A stretch of DNA of 64,000 bases. Source: G963662605 sp963667005 (GTDB lineage Bacteria > Bacteroidota > Ignavibacteria > Ignavibacteriales > Ignavibacteriaceae). Shown here piece by piece: positions 17,453 to 26,583 of this stretch. Position 1 is the stretch's first letter. The number at the start of each line of letters is the position of its first letter. The DNA lies in NCBI GenBank assembly GCA_963667005.1, contig OY762937.1, forward strand, positions 1 through 64,000, read 5' to 3'. The position numbers and the translations under genes were made by a program. Under the pieces are notes generated by a model. It was not told the origin of the DNA. It did not search any database and saw only the letters and a list, made by a program, of their open reading frames with translations.

Positions 17453-18297
17453 TAGTAAACGAGATTATACTTCGCCCAAACTCCGAGCGATATACCGAGT
17501 TTTTCGAAAGTAGAAAGTTTTATTTTTTTATTGAATACATCATATTTAGCTTCAATGATTCTGTTCAATATGCGGAAGTAAATATGCTGCATGGCCCGCG
17601 CCGCGTACATTGAGGCCTTATCATCATGGTCCAAGTATTTAGTGGCTTCGGTAAAATAAAATTTAGCACGCTTCGCCTGATATTCCATAAGATCAATAAA
17701 ATTGGCGTTATAACGCCGTGCCATTAAATCGTCTTCGGTATAATTAAACATTTTCATCTCATCAAGCGGCAGATAGATTCTACCATTCGCCGCATCAGTA
17801 CTGACATCGCGAATAATGTTGGTCAACTGCAACGCTATTCCGAGATTCTCGGCGAACAATCGCGCGCTTTCATGCTTGTAGCCAAATATCTCAATGGACA
17901 TCAGCCCCACTGTGGAAGCAACGCGATAGCAATACAGACGCAGTTCCTCAAAATTCTGAAAACGGTTCTCTTTGAGATCCATTTCCATACCTTTAATCAA
18001 CTCGAAGAAATGCTCAAGAGGAATGTTGAATTGTTTAGCAATTTGCAGTGTCTTGTTCAACAACGTGTATTCGGAATTGTTCTGCGCGGCTTTCTCTAAT
18101 TCGATGCGCCACTTGGTAAGTCTTTGTTCTTTTACCTGTGCCGGTTCGTTTCCTTCATCAACAATATCATCCGTTTTTCTACAAAAAGCATAGACCACCG
18201 TCATTGCCTCGCGCTTGGCTTTCGGCAATAACTTAAAGGCATAGTAAAAGCTGCTTTTGCTTTTACGGGCTATGTTACCTTCGTTGGCTGCTTCCAT
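17452..18297 (-). CDS. hpnD: Presqualene diphosphate synthase (HpnD-type)
   Basis: 281 residues of the squalene/phytoene synthase fold. First Asp-rich motif TDDIVDE at 42-48, second region LTNIIRDVSTDAANGRIYLP near 165-185; both bind Mg-diphosphate. HpnD condenses two farnesyl diphosphates to presqualene diphosphate. It overlaps hpnC by 23 bases upstream and shares one base with hpnE (TAATG), so the three are translationally coupled. In isolation it could be called phytoene synthase; two synthases plus a desaturase in a row indicate the HpnC/HpnD pair. Confidence 0.8.
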   Translation of the reverse strand: MEAANEGNIARKSKSSFYYAFKLLPKAKREAMTVVYAFCRKTDDIVDEGNEPAQVKEQRLTKWRIELEKAAQNNSEYTLLNKTLQIAKQFNIPLEHFFELIKGMEMDLKENRFQNFEELRLYCYRVASTVGLMSIEIFGYKHESARLFAENLGIALQLTNIIRDVSTDAANGRIYLPLDEMKMFNYTEDDLMARRYNANFIDLMEYQAKRAKFYFTEATKYLDHDDKASMYAARAMQHIYFRILNRIIEAKYDVFNKKIKLSTFEKLGISLGVWAKYNLVY

Positions 18298-19162
18298 AAA
18301 AAAAAGATGATATTCCTAATTGTAACAATTCAAATTTCGATAAACGAACCCGTTCACAGTGTACATTATAATCAATTTTCCGGATTTTTTCTAATATTTT
18401 TCGACCGCCGAGAACCGTCCAGATAATCTCATACTTAAAGACGCCCTTTAACAAAGGAATTAGCGCTTCTCCATCGAGAAACATTTGATCGGTAATATTT
18501 ACCAGCTCGTGCATACAATTCTTGAATTTTCGCGCATTTGGGCCGGATTTTTCCGGATACATGACCTCATCCTCACTCACGGCAAATTTGTGTAAGTAGG
18601 ACTGTGGTACATATATTCTCTCTTTTTTGATGTCCAGGGAGACATCCTGCCAAAAATTGGCGAGCTGTAAAGCCGTACAAATTTTATCCGATAGTTCAAC
18701 CGTTGTCTGATTATGCAATCCGAATAATTCAAGCATCAGTCTACCAACAGGGTTAGCGGAGCGCCGGCAGTAATCCAGCAAATCCTCTAACGTAGCATAC
18801 CGGGTCTTTATAACATCCTGTTTGAATGCAGAGAGGAGGTCATACAGATACTGCCCAGTAATATTCCGTTCGTTAACCGTATTTAACAGTGCGGCGTCCA
18901 GTTCCTCCGAAGGATCGCCACTCAGAGTCTTTTTAAGCCTCAGCTCAAATTGCGTGAGTAGCTTCATCCGGACTTCAGCAGAGAGCGTTTCATCATCTGC
19001 AAAATCATCCGCTGTTCTGGCAAACCAGTAAATCACAGCAACATGCTTCCTAAGCTCCTTGGGAATGAGAACCGATACCACCGGGAAATTCTCGTAGTGG
19101 CTCTTTGCAAGACTCATCGCCTTGCTATAGCCGGATTCAATCTGTACTTGGGAAAACTGCAT
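18275..19162 (-). CDS. hpnC: Hydroxysqualene synthase (HpnC-type)
   Basis: 295 residues, same fold as HpnD but more divergent, as is normal for HpnC. Asp-rich motif DDFADDE at 52-58 and QDVSLDIKKERIYVP at 172-186. HpnC turns presqualene diphosphate into hydroxysqualene. It is first in the hpnCDE operon; the ATG is followed by MQFSQVQIESGYSKAM, a typical HpnC beginning. No squalene-hopene cyclase is next to it, so the end product (hopanoid, squalene or another C30 lipid) cannot be read here. Upstream 19163-19341 shows no gene. Confidence 0.8.
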   Translation of the reverse strand: MQFSQVQIESGYSKAMSLAKSHYENFPVVSVLIPKELRKHVAVIYWFARTADDFADDETLSAEVRMKLLTQFELRLKKTLSGDPSEELDAALLNTVNERNITGQYLYDLLSAFKQDVIKTRYATLEDLLDYCRRSANPVGRLMLELFGLHNQTTVELSDKICTALQLANFWQDVSLDIKKERIYVPQSYLHKFAVSEDEVMYPEKSGPNARKFKNCMHELVNITDQMFLDGEALIPLLKGVFKYEIIWTVLGGRKILEKIRKIDYNVHCERVRLSKFELLQLGISSFFYGSSQRR

Positions 19163-19341
19163 GTGCTCGAATTATTAATTGTACATTTGATGACAAATAT
19201 AAGGATTCTAAACTTTTATCGTGTCGTGAATATCACGACAACATTACTTAGTCACATCTATGTAAAGACGTGTCGGAAGAAAAAATATTTTATTTGAAAA
19301 CAAACTCACTGCTTAAACGCAGAATTTCCATATAACGCGAA

Positions 19342-19761
19342 TTACTTATTAGTAATTGTAATCTTTGTCCCATCAACTTTTACATTGAATTCCGTTAGTC
19401 CGGTAGTTGCCGGGCCTCCCGTCAGACTTCCATTCACAGCGTTGAATGTTGAACCATGAGCCGGACAGTAGATAATTCCCTCGGATTTTGAGTATTCAAC
19501 AGTATACCCTTGATGCGGACAACGTTGAGAAAAGGCCCGTATGACACCGGCTTCGTTAATTACAATTACACCTGAATTATAAACATAACCGCCATCAGTT
19601 TTTAAGGCTGCATTCGCTGAGTCGCTTAAATCAAGCGTAAAATTAACACTGCCTGAAGTATCCACGGGATTTGGACTTTTATTATTACAGCCCAAACAGT
19701 ATAATGCTCCTGCCGCGGCAGCCCCTTTCAAAGTCATCACCAAAAATTCCTTCCTATCCAT
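19342..19761 (-). CDS. Rieske [2Fe-2S] lipoprotein
   Basis: 139 residues from the ATG at 19761, which has GGAG 5 bases before it; the longer frame from 19815 lacks such a site and adds an unlikely 18-residue extension. The N-terminus (MDRKEFLVMTLKGAAAAGALYC) ends in a lipobox-like LGC with Cys25 as the lipidation site, so it is probably membrane-anchored outside the cytoplasm. The cluster ligands are CPH at 81-83 and CPAHG at 99-103, with GSTFNAVNG following. A single small Rieske domain with no cytochrome b next to it suggests a stand-alone electron carrier or ferredoxin-like subunit; the partner is unknown. Confidence 0.85.
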   Translation of the reverse strand: MDRKEFLVMTLKGAAAAGALYCLGCNNKSPNPVDTSGSVNFTLDLSDSANAALKTDGGYVYNSGVIVINEAGVIRAFSQRCPHQGYTVEYSKSEGIIYCPAHGSTFNAVNGSLTGGPATTGLTEFNVKVDGTKITITNK

Positions 19762-19904
19762 ACAAACTCCATCATATACATAAATACCATAAAAATATAT
19801 TATCTTAATAATCAACTTTCAAGTGTAAATATGGGTATCCTCATTAATCCATTTTAATTTGGAAAGTGTCAAACGCTTAAACAACATATATTTGCGGAGC
19901 AGTA

Positions 19905-20663
19905 ATGATCTCTTTAGTGAAGAATAGTCTGATTTTTGTTTTCTGTTTGGTTACCGTTTCTTTAGCGCAGTTAAATCCAGCATTGCCCCCAAGCGGCAAT
20001 TTCGATTTGCGTGTTTGGAAACTCCAAACACTTGATACCAGCCACCGGTTTACCGAGGTAAAACCCTCTAAACTATCAGCCGGGTATGTCAGTGACCTTT
20101 TTTACACTGATTCATTGGACGGCGCGTTGGTATTCAAGACTCCTGAAAACGGCACAACCACAAAAGACGCGGTTCATCCGCGGGTAGAACTGCGGCAAGT
20201 CGCGGGTAATGCTGATTGGCTTTTAACCGATACAACTGAACATACGTTAACTGCAGAATGTAAAGTCATATCTGTCATCCCCGACACTCCGAAAGTAATT
20301 ATCGGTCAAATTCATGGCAGCGATAAAAAATCACAGGTTTTTAAAATGCTTTGGAACGGAAATAAAAACGGCAAATGCAGAATATTCGCCCAGTTTAAAA
20401 ACAACGACGAAGATAAAAAGGACCACAACGTAGAAATTGCAAAAGGTTTATCACCTGGAGATGTTATTACATACAAAGTTTCTATGAAAGCCGGGACAAT
20501 TACTGTTACTGTAAACGGTCAGACTTGTTCACACACCTACACTACGGAATATTTCGGCACAACAGATAAATATTATTTTAAAGCCGGAAATTATTTACAA
20601 TGCAGCGGGCCTGATGCCAGTAAATATGGAATTGTAAAATTTTACAAATTGGGACTGCAATAA
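19905..20663 (+). CDS. Secreted alginate lyase, polysaccharide lyase family 7
   Basis: 252 residues with a signal peptide (about 1-21) and one PL7/alginate-lyase-2 jelly roll. The family's conserved pieces are all seen: RVELR at 93-97 (RxELR), QIH at 135-137 and YYFKAGNYLQ at 223-232, which supply the catalytic Arg, Gln, His and Tyr in characterised PL7 enzymes. It cleaves mannuronate/guluronate linkages by beta-elimination outside the cell. The Ile in QIH is associated with activity on guluronate in the family (inference). ATG at 19905 follows GGAG. It is a lone gene without SusCD or kinase genes beside it, and ends in a clear terminator. Confidence 0.9.
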   Translation: MISLVKNSLIFVFCLVTVSLAQLNPALPPSGNFDLRVWKLQTLDTSHRFTEVKPSKLSAGYVSDLFYTDSLDGALVFKTPENGTTTKDAVHPRVELRQVAGNADWLLTDTTEHTLTAECKVISVIPDTPKVIIGQIHGSDKKSQVFKMLWNGNKNGKCRIFAQFKNNDEDKKDHNVEIAKGLSPGDVITYKVSMKAGTITVTVNGQTCSHTYTTEYFGTTDKYYFKAGNYLQCSGPDASKYGIVKFYKLGLQ

Positions 20664-20687
20664 TTTGTTTAGAAATGTATTTTAAGA

Positions 20688-20718
20688 AAAAGGCCGTCAC
20701 AAATGACGGCCTTTTCTT
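20688..20718. terminator. Bidirectional terminator
   Basis: Perfect 8-bp stem GGCCGTCA (20692-20699) and TGACGGCC (20704-20711) with T-rich tails on both strands, between the convergent alginate lyase and type IX cargo genes. Confidence 0.88.
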
Positions 20719-20734
20719 TTCCTCTTAACATTAC

Positions 20735-22582
20735 TTACTTCAGTAAAATCATTTTCTTATTCTCGACAAACGATCCCGAAGTTAACCGATAGAAATATAC
20801 CCCGCTCGGAAGATTTGCCGCATTGAAATTCACCGAATAATTACCAGCCGGTTTAAATTCGTTCACAAGACTTACCACCAATTTTCCAGTCACAGAATAT
20901 ACATTAAGCTTAACCTGTCCCGCGTTTGGAATTGAATACCTGATAGCCGTTGATGGATTAAAGGGGTTCGGATAGTTTTGTTCAAGTGCAAACTGCCGCA
21001 CGGTATTCACGCCGTTATCAGCTGCTCCAAGCAGAGAAACATCTCCATATCCGACTCCATTAATTCTGCATGCCTTCAACTCACCTATCGTTGTAACAAA
21101 ATCCATATTTTGTATATATTTCGATAAGCCAACGCCTTTAGCCAACCGGTACGTGATGATATCACCAAAGTTATCAACGGAATAAAAATCCCGATATGGA
21201 TACGATATTGCCGAAAAAGTCATTGTCCCTTCGTTTTGGATATGAACGTCCTTTTGCGGTTGTGGTCCGACAAAAGTATATACTTGAGGCAGCGTATCAC
21301 CGGAATCAATATAAGTCTCATCAATTACGGTTTCTGTCGAGTCAGTACGTTTATAGAATTTCCCGGAAAGCGTATCGTAGCGGTGAAATTCAGTTGTATA
21401 GTTTGAATATACTTTATAATAAAACTTACCATCCGGGAAAAGTGTATCGCCAGTAACAGCAATAGTATTCGTTCCCGTGTGATCACCCTGCCAGTCATGC
21501 CATTGTTCACCGTAAACCCAGATATTGCCAACCGTGAGCGGATGCCATTGCGCAAAATCGGGCGAAACAGGAATCTTTTTTATTATTGTCACCACTTGAG
21601 GCGTGATTTCATCAATCTCATACTGTGAAGCAACAAAAAGTTTCTCAGAACCCGGTTTTTTATACAAGCCGAGAATATTCTTTTTTACAGAATAACTCTC
21701 GTTTAGCAGATTCCCGCTATAATCATAAACCTGAATAGTCTTTCCATAACCCACATAAAATTTCTGAAGTACATCATCATTGGATACACAAATTTTACTT
21801 GAGGTCGTATCAAGAAGTATCCAACTTCCGGGCTCCCCATAATTATTTGAGATGAATACTCTATTAGGAGGATTGTATTCAACTCTAAAGACAAATTTTC
21901 CGTTTCCGGACGTATTTACAAAACTAATATATGTCATTGAGTCAACGGCATACATGGTCCTGCCAAAGTCAACGGTTTTGTATAATTTTGGATATCGATA
22001 AATAAAGAAAGTGCTATCACTAAGAGCCGAAAGCCCAACTATTCCACCCTGAATCACTGAGTCAATTTGCCAATTTAGTCCAGCGTCGGTCGAAATTCCG
22101 GTAATATGCCTGCCGCCGTCCGAGGTAAACAAAACACTAGCATCGTTTTTGGATATAAAAATTGTGGTAGGCCAAAGCCCCCCTTGAACCTTGCAATATG
22201 CATTGTATTTCTTTACGGCACCTTGAAGGCTTGCCCCAGCAGCGGAGTAAATATATTTACTTGTGTCATTCCCCCAGAATTGCAAATCGCCTATGGTGGT
22301 GTTGTTTGTGCCATAAATGTCGCTATATAAATATCCGCGATTAAATAAGCGTTCAGCCTTTGATTCTGCATCAAGGAAATAAACACTTTGATTCTCTGAA
22401 AGAATGATTCCATCTTTTTTCGAGTCGCTAATCCGGCAAGTTAATATTGTTTTGCCTGAAGAAGTTTCCATTCCCCGCAGCTCGCTAAAATAGGGATATA
22501 CCGTCTGTGCAATACATACGTTGGTGACTGTCAGTAATGACATGGCAAGAGTAACAGCAAAAAAATATTTCATCAACTTCAT
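20735..22582 (-). CDS. Secreted protein with type IX secretion C-terminal sorting domain
   Basis: 615 residues. A signal peptide covers about 1-25. The middle has repeated Ser/Asp-rich beta-propeller-like segments, including STDAGLNWQID and YKTVDFGRTM, which resemble BNR/sialidase-type Asp-box repeats. The last ~85 residues are a type A Por/T9SS sorting domain: QNYPNPFNPSTAIRYSIP, then VYSVTGKLV and PSGVYFYRL, ending KKMILLK. Such domains direct export and cell-surface attachment. No enzyme motif was recognised, so the function beyond a secreted propeller is open. This domain is one of the strongest clues to the organism's lineage. Confidence 0.88.
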   Translation of the reverse strand: MKLMKYFFAVTLAMSLLTVTNVCIAQTVYPYFSELRGMETSSGKTILTCRISDSKKDGIILSENQSVYFLDAESKAERLFNRGYLYSDIYGTNNTTIGDLQFWGNDTSKYIYSAAGASLQGAVKKYNAYCKVQGGLWPTTIFISKNDASVLFTSDGGRHITGISTDAGLNWQIDSVIQGGIVGLSALSDSTFFIYRYPKLYKTVDFGRTMYAVDSMTYISFVNTSGNGKFVFRVEYNPPNRVFISNNYGEPGSWILLDTTSSKICVSNDDVLQKFYVGYGKTIQVYDYSGNLLNESYSVKKNILGLYKKPGSEKLFVASQYEIDEITPQVVTIIKKIPVSPDFAQWHPLTVGNIWVYGEQWHDWQGDHTGTNTIAVTGDTLFPDGKFYYKVYSNYTTEFHRYDTLSGKFYKRTDSTETVIDETYIDSGDTLPQVYTFVGPQPQKDVHIQNEGTMTFSAISYPYRDFYSVDNFGDIITYRLAKGVGLSKYIQNMDFVTTIGELKACRINGVGYGDVSLLGAADNGVNTVRQFALEQNYPNPFNPSTAIRYSIPNAGQVKLNVYSVTGKLVVSLVNEFKPAGNYSVNFNAANLPSGVYFYRLTSGSFVENKKMILLK

Positions 22583-22744
22583 ATCTCCTCCTTGAAATTG
22601 AAACCCAAAATTACTATTGCTTAATATACAATTAAAACCTTTACGTTGTTCCCATGAAAAATATAGCTGAATGTTTCCGTTAAATATTCAACTATGGAGT
22701 CGTTTTTTTGATTTTTTGAAGCTTTAGACATGTTGGTTTAAAAT

Positions 22745-22775
22745 GAAAAAAGGTTGTGACACTGTCACAACCTTT
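22745..22775 (-). terminator. Terminator of tRNA-Leu
   Basis: Minus strand: stem AGGTTGTGAC/GTCACAACCT (22751-22760 with 22764-22773) followed by TTTTTT, starting 3 bases after the tRNA. Confidence 0.88.
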
Positions 22776-22777
22776 AG

Positions 22778-22861
22778 TGCCCGAAGGGGGACTCGAACCC
22801 CCACGGAAGTACATCCACTAGACCCTGAACCTAGCGCGTCTACCAATTCCGCCATCCGGGC
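22778..22861 (-). tRNA. tRNA-Leu (anticodon CAG)
   Basis: 84 bases read on the minus strand. Acceptor GCCCGGA pairs with TTCGGGC, discriminator A. D-arm GGCGGAATTGGTAGACGC has the class II pattern. Anticodon stem CTAGG/TCTAG holds the loop TTCAGGG, anticodon CAG. A long variable arm (GGATGTACTTCC) and T-arm GGGGGTTCGAGTCCCCC follow. CCA is not encoded. It has its own terminator and lies between the type IX cargo gene and ompA. Confidence 0.96.
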
Positions 22862-22913
22862 AAAAATTTGAGATGTTAAAATAAGAAATTATCTCGTTTT
22901 AATAAAGCGGATA

Positions 22914-22952
22914 ATAAAAAAAGCCTGTCCGTTTTCACAGACAGGCTTTTTA
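22914..22952 (-). terminator. Terminator after the OmpA-family gene
   Basis: Stem AAGCCTGTC (22921-22929) and GACAGGCTT (22940-22948) with T-runs on both sides, 22 bases past the ompA stop. Confidence 0.85.
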
Positions 22953-22970
22953 GAAATCATCTAATCAAGA

Positions 22971-24140
22971 TTACTTAACAACCTTGAATTCAACTCTTCT
23001 GTTAAGAGCGCGGCCGTCAACTGACTTGTTGTCGGTAGCCGGTTTTGATGAACCGAATCCAACTGCAGTCAATCTTGAAGCGTCAACGCCTTTAGCTGTT
23101 AAGAATTTAATAACTGCCTGAGCGCGTTTTTCTGAAAGTGCTTTGTTGCCCTTTTCGCCACCAACGTTATCGGTATGTCCCTGAACTTCAACTTTGATGG
23201 AAGGATTGGCAACCAATGTAGCAGCAGCCTGTGAAAGGATAGCTTTTTCTTCAGATTTGATCATTGAAGAATTTGTATCGAAGTTAACGCCAATCAATGC
23301 TAATTCAGCAGCTGAAGCAGAAACAACTGTTTGTTTACCGCCAACTTTTTCTAATTTAGCATCAATAATGTCTTCAATTCTCTTATAATCAACTTCAGGA
23401 ATAACAACCGGTTTCGGTTTAGCGTTGTCAATCATTCTCTGAATTCTGTCATAATCAACTGTGCTTGTTCCATAGTAGCTGCTTGTAACACCGGCAGGGA
23501 GATCACAATATTTTGATGCAGGACCACGGTCGAAGTAGTAGATCAAACCGGCTTCAGCAGCATTGTAACTATCTACGTTACCACCGAATACGCCGCCCTG
23601 AGATCCAAAAACACCATCGAAAGCGTCTGTGGATACAGTATGATTGCTAACTGCAACCTTAAGATCCCAGTCAGGTGATAAAGAGTAATTGACACCGACT
23701 TCAAGGTTCACGCCTAATTCACCGAATTTACCTTCATCCTTCAAACCTGGACCACGATGTTCAACTTTATAGTAGTAAATACTTCCACCAGCGCCCACAT
23801 AGACTTTAACAACTGAGCAAGGAACAAATTTAAACAAATAATCAACTGCAAGCCCTACTGCATTTGTTTTTGGACCGTTATCATTGCTAATTTTTCCGCC
23901 TGTTCTTGCAGCGGTATTTTCATTAAAATGCAGATAATCGAGTTTTGCACGAAGTGAATTCATTTCGTCAAAGTCTTTTTGAAGTGAAATATTACCACCA
24001 AAGGTAATATATTCTGCATAAGTGTCTCCGAACATTCTCGGGGAAGTTACACCAAAACCGAGTCCCCAGCCATTTTGATAAACCTGGCCGAAAGTTGTTG
24101 CACTCAGTAAAAGCACAAAAAAGAGTTTATATAGTTTCAC
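22971..24140 (-). CDS. OmpA-family outer-membrane protein
   Basis: 389 residues starting with GTG at 24140 (preceded by GGGAA; no ATG fits). A signal peptide (about 1-18), then an N-terminal outer-membrane beta-barrel (about 20-215) rich in Tyr/Gly, ending near YYFDRG. A linker carries two similar pieces, DYDRIQRMIDNAKPK and DYKRIEDIIDAKLEK. The C-terminal ~110 residues are a peptidoglycan-binding OmpA domain with VQGHTDNVGGEKGNKALSEK, AVGFGSSKPATDN and RALNRRVEF. It anchors outer membrane to cell wall. Expressed alone, with strong terminator. Confidence 0.92.
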   Translation of the reverse strand: MKLYKLFFVLLLSATTFGQVYQNGWGLGFGVTSPRMFGDTYAEYITFGGNISLQKDFDEMNSLRAKLDYLHFNENTAARTGGKISNDNGPKTNAVGLAVDYLFKFVPCSVVKVYVGAGGSIYYYKVEHRGPGLKDEGKFGELGVNLEVGVNYSLSPDWDLKVAVSNHTVSTDAFDGVFGSQGGVFGGNVDSYNAAEAGLIYYFDRGPASKYCDLPAGVTSSYYGTSTVDYDRIQRMIDNAKPKPVVIPEVDYKRIEDIIDAKLEKVGGKQTVVSASAAELALIGVNFDTNSSMIKSEEKAILSQAAATLVANPSIKVEVQGHTDNVGGEKGNKALSEKRAQAVIKFLTAKGVDASRLTAVGFGSSKPATDNKSVDGRALNRRVEFKVVK

Positions 24141-24352
24141 GATTTTTTCCCAGTAATTTGTGAATAAATTAGTTACAAAATTATTACTTAGCGGTTTTAC
24201 TTACTAAAACCATTTAAATTAGTAACACAAGTATACTAAAAATAGTGCCCATTTTCTAAAGAATTAGTACTCGAATCCTGTTTTTGTTCAAAATATATAC
24301 AATGATTTTCTTATTTCCAAGCATTTTTTGAGCATTTGACTCAATCCGGCAC

Positions 24353-25621
24353 TTAGCCCTTAAACTTCAACCACCTTACAATTTCTGCCCAATTCGGCTT
24401 TTTTCCCGTCATCAGAATACCAAACCGATAAATTTTCCCTGATATAAAGAAGACTCCCAGCATGGTTGAAATATTAATTATCGCAGAAATCAGCACCTGC
24501 CAAATCGGGACAGAGATAAGAGTCATTCGCGCAGGCATAACGATGAGCGATGCGAATGGAATGAAAGAAGCTATTCCAGCAATCGAATTATTCGGATTAT
24601 TGGGCAGCGTAATCGCTATAAAAAAAGGAATCATGATCAACATCATAACCGGCCACATTCCAGATTGGCTATCCTGATCATTATCAAAAAGGCCGCCGAC
24701 TGCTGCAAATAATCCAAGATACGTAATAAGGCTTACAAAGTAATTGAATAAAAAGTACAGGATGTACGAAAAATCCATTTTCAGTGTATAATCCTGCGGC
24801 AGTGTAAACCAGGATGTTGTAATTAAAATAACAACCGGAGACATCCAGATAGCCATTTGCAGTACGCCGGTAATTGCGGCTCCCAGAATTTTCCCAATCA
24901 TCAGGTCTGATGCCTGAATCGACGAGAGTAAAACTTCAACAATCTTCGACGATTTTTCCTCAACCACAGATCGCATGAGCATTGCTCCAATCATTACGAG
25001 GCTGAAATACAGAAAGAACGAGAATAAAAATGAGGCCACCATGTTACCATAGCCCTCTTCTTCGATTTTTTCTTCTTTTGAAACCCGGTATCCCTCGAAA
25101 CCGACATCACTATGTGCGTACGCAATTTCTTTAGGCGCCAATTGCCGATCTTTAAAGTAGACACTGACCAATGCACGGTTAATGGGTGCTTTGATTTTTT
25201 CAAAAACTGTGTTGTTGTTGGGATTAGGAGAATAGTAACGGACTTTTTTATTTGTCAAAGCGCTATCCGGTATATAGACAATTCCGGTTAGATTCGCGCC
25301 CAAAAGTTGTGACTTTTTATCTTTGATATATTTCTGAATATCTGCACCGTTCGATTCATCGAGAATAATATTGTAATAACCATTTCTTACAAATTCCAAC
25401 GAATCAAATTCATGTGAAAGCTTGTCCTTAAGCAATGCGGATTGGGTGATGACAAGCAGTTTTGTGCCCGAGTCGCTTTCAAAGGAAAGCAAGAAGCTTT
25501 GGAATCCAAAAATTCCCAGAAGAAAAACCGGAATAAGAATGGTCATGAGAATAAAAGTCCTGCTCAACAAGCGGCTTTTAAGTTCTCTTTTCAGAATTAC
25601 CAACATCTTTTTACTTGTCAT
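24353..25621 (-). CDS. ABC-2 type transporter permease (NatB-like)
   Basis: 422 residues. One N-terminal membrane helix (about 18-43), a large extracytoplasmic domain (about 50-200), then five to six helices. This is the layout of NatB/YhaP-type ABC-2 permeases, which export Na+ or small compounds. The GAMLMRSVVEEKSSKIVEVLLSS region (written in two parts: GAMLMRSVVEEK, KIVEVLLSS) is a strongly conserved cytoplasmic coupling motif of this group. Its start overlaps the ATPase gene by 11 bases, so the two form a transporter pair. The substrate is not defined. Confidence 0.85.
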   Translation of the reverse strand: MTSKKMLVILKRELKSRLLSRTFILMTILIPVFLLGIFGFQSFLLSFESDSGTKLLVITQSALLKDKLSHEFDSLEFVRNGYYNIILDESNGADIQKYIKDKKSQLLGANLTGIVYIPDSALTNKKVRYYSPNPNNNTVFEKIKAPINRALVSVYFKDRQLAPKEIAYAHSDVGFEGYRVSKEEKIEEEGYGNMVASFLFSFFLYFSLVMIGAMLMRSVVEEKSSKIVEVLLSSIQASDLMIGKILGAAITGVLQMAIWMSPVVILITTSWFTLPQDYTLKMDFSYILYFLFNYFVSLITYLGLFAAVGGLFDNDQDSQSGMWPVMMLIMIPFFIAITLPNNPNNSIAGIASFIPFASLIVMPARMTLISVPIWQVLISAIINISTMLGVFFISGKIYRFGILMTGKKPNWAEIVRWLKFKG

Positions 25622-26549
25622 TTGTCAGCCCTCCTATTTCCATATCAGCATCATCATTCCCGCACAGAGTAACAAATATTTCATGCAATGAAATTTCATT
25701 TGATAAGAACGAACGCACAGTAACACCGTGTTCAATCAGCGAACGCAAAACCTCTTGCATATACTTATCTTCCGTTACTTTTACGGATAACGTTTTCCCA
25801 AAATCTTCAACATGCTCTACAATCGACAGGCTTTTCAAAAACGAAATATCTCCATCATAGGTAATCGTCAAATTGCGTTGTGCAAATTGTGATTTGATAT
25901 CACTCAGTTTCCCGGTCAAAATCACCTTGCCTTTTTCAATCAGCGTAATGTGGTCGCACATTTTCTCGGCAAAATCCATAAGGTGTGTTGAGAAAATAAT
26001 CACCTTGCCTTTTCGTTTCATCTCCAGAATAATATTCTTCAGAATATTGGTATTAATCGGATCAAGACCGGAAAATGGTTCGTCAAGAATAATAAAGTCG
26101 GGGTCATGAATTATTGTTGAGATAAACTGGACTTTTTGTTGATTGCCTTTCGACAGTTCCTGAATCTTACTGTTACGGCGTTCATACAGCCCAAACTCTT
26201 TCAGATACCGGATGGCCTCCTCATGAACTTTGGAACCTGTTTTCCCCTTCAATTCAGCAAAGAAAAGAATTGTTTCCAGCACCTTAAGCTTCTTATACAT
26301 GCCACGTTCTTCCGGCAGATAACCGGTACGCTCACGAAATTCATCACCGGCCGGCTGGCCGTTGAACAACACCTCGCCTTTATCCGGCATAAACACGTTC
26401 ATAATCATGCGTAGTGTCGTAGTTTTACCGGCTCCATTTCTTCCGATCAAACCGAATATTGCGCCCTCAGGAACGTCAAAGGACACGTCATCGACGGCAG
26501 TAACTCCGTCAAATGTTTTAACTAAATTTTTTACTTCCAACAAGCCCAT
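25611..26549 (-). CDS. ABC transporter ATP-binding protein (NatA-like)
   Basis: 312 residues. Walker A GRNGAGKTT at 36-44, Q-loop region after RTGYLPEERG, signature LSKGNQQK at 132-139, Walker B FIILDE at 152-157 and the switch His in FSTHLM. The YLPEERG motif and the C-terminal extension of ~90 residues are typical of the NatA/YhaQ branch of drug/Na+ exporters. It precedes and overlaps its permease gene by 11 bases. The two are likely an operon; the upstream ABC-F gene ends 34 bases before this start on the same strand and may be co-transcribed. Confidence 0.92.
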   Translation of the reverse strand: MGLLEVKNLVKTFDGVTAVDDVSFDVPEGAIFGLIGRNGAGKTTTLRMIMNVFMPDKGEVLFNGQPAGDEFRERTGYLPEERGMYKKLKVLETILFFAELKGKTGSKVHEEAIRYLKEFGLYERRNSKIQELSKGNQQKVQFISTIIHDPDFIILDEPFSGLDPINTNILKNIILEMKRKGKVIIFSTHLMDFAEKMCDHITLIEKGKVILTGKLSDIKSQFAQRNLTITYDGDISFLKSLSIVEHVEDFGKTLSVKVTEDKYMQEVLRSLIEHGVTVRSFLSNEISLHEIFVTLCGNDDADMEIGGLTNDK

Positions 26550-26583
26550 GAACTTAACCCATGTTTAATTAAAAATTCGAATT

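Noticed and set aside
16157..19162. Carotenoid (crtB/crtI) operon
   Set aside because: Two short synthases plus one desaturase with overlapping ends fit hpnCDE better, although a carotenoid role is kept as the alternative.
19762..19815. Longer start of the Rieske gene
   Set aside because: No ribosome site; the ATG at 19761 has GGAG 5 bases before it and gives a clean lipoprotein leader.
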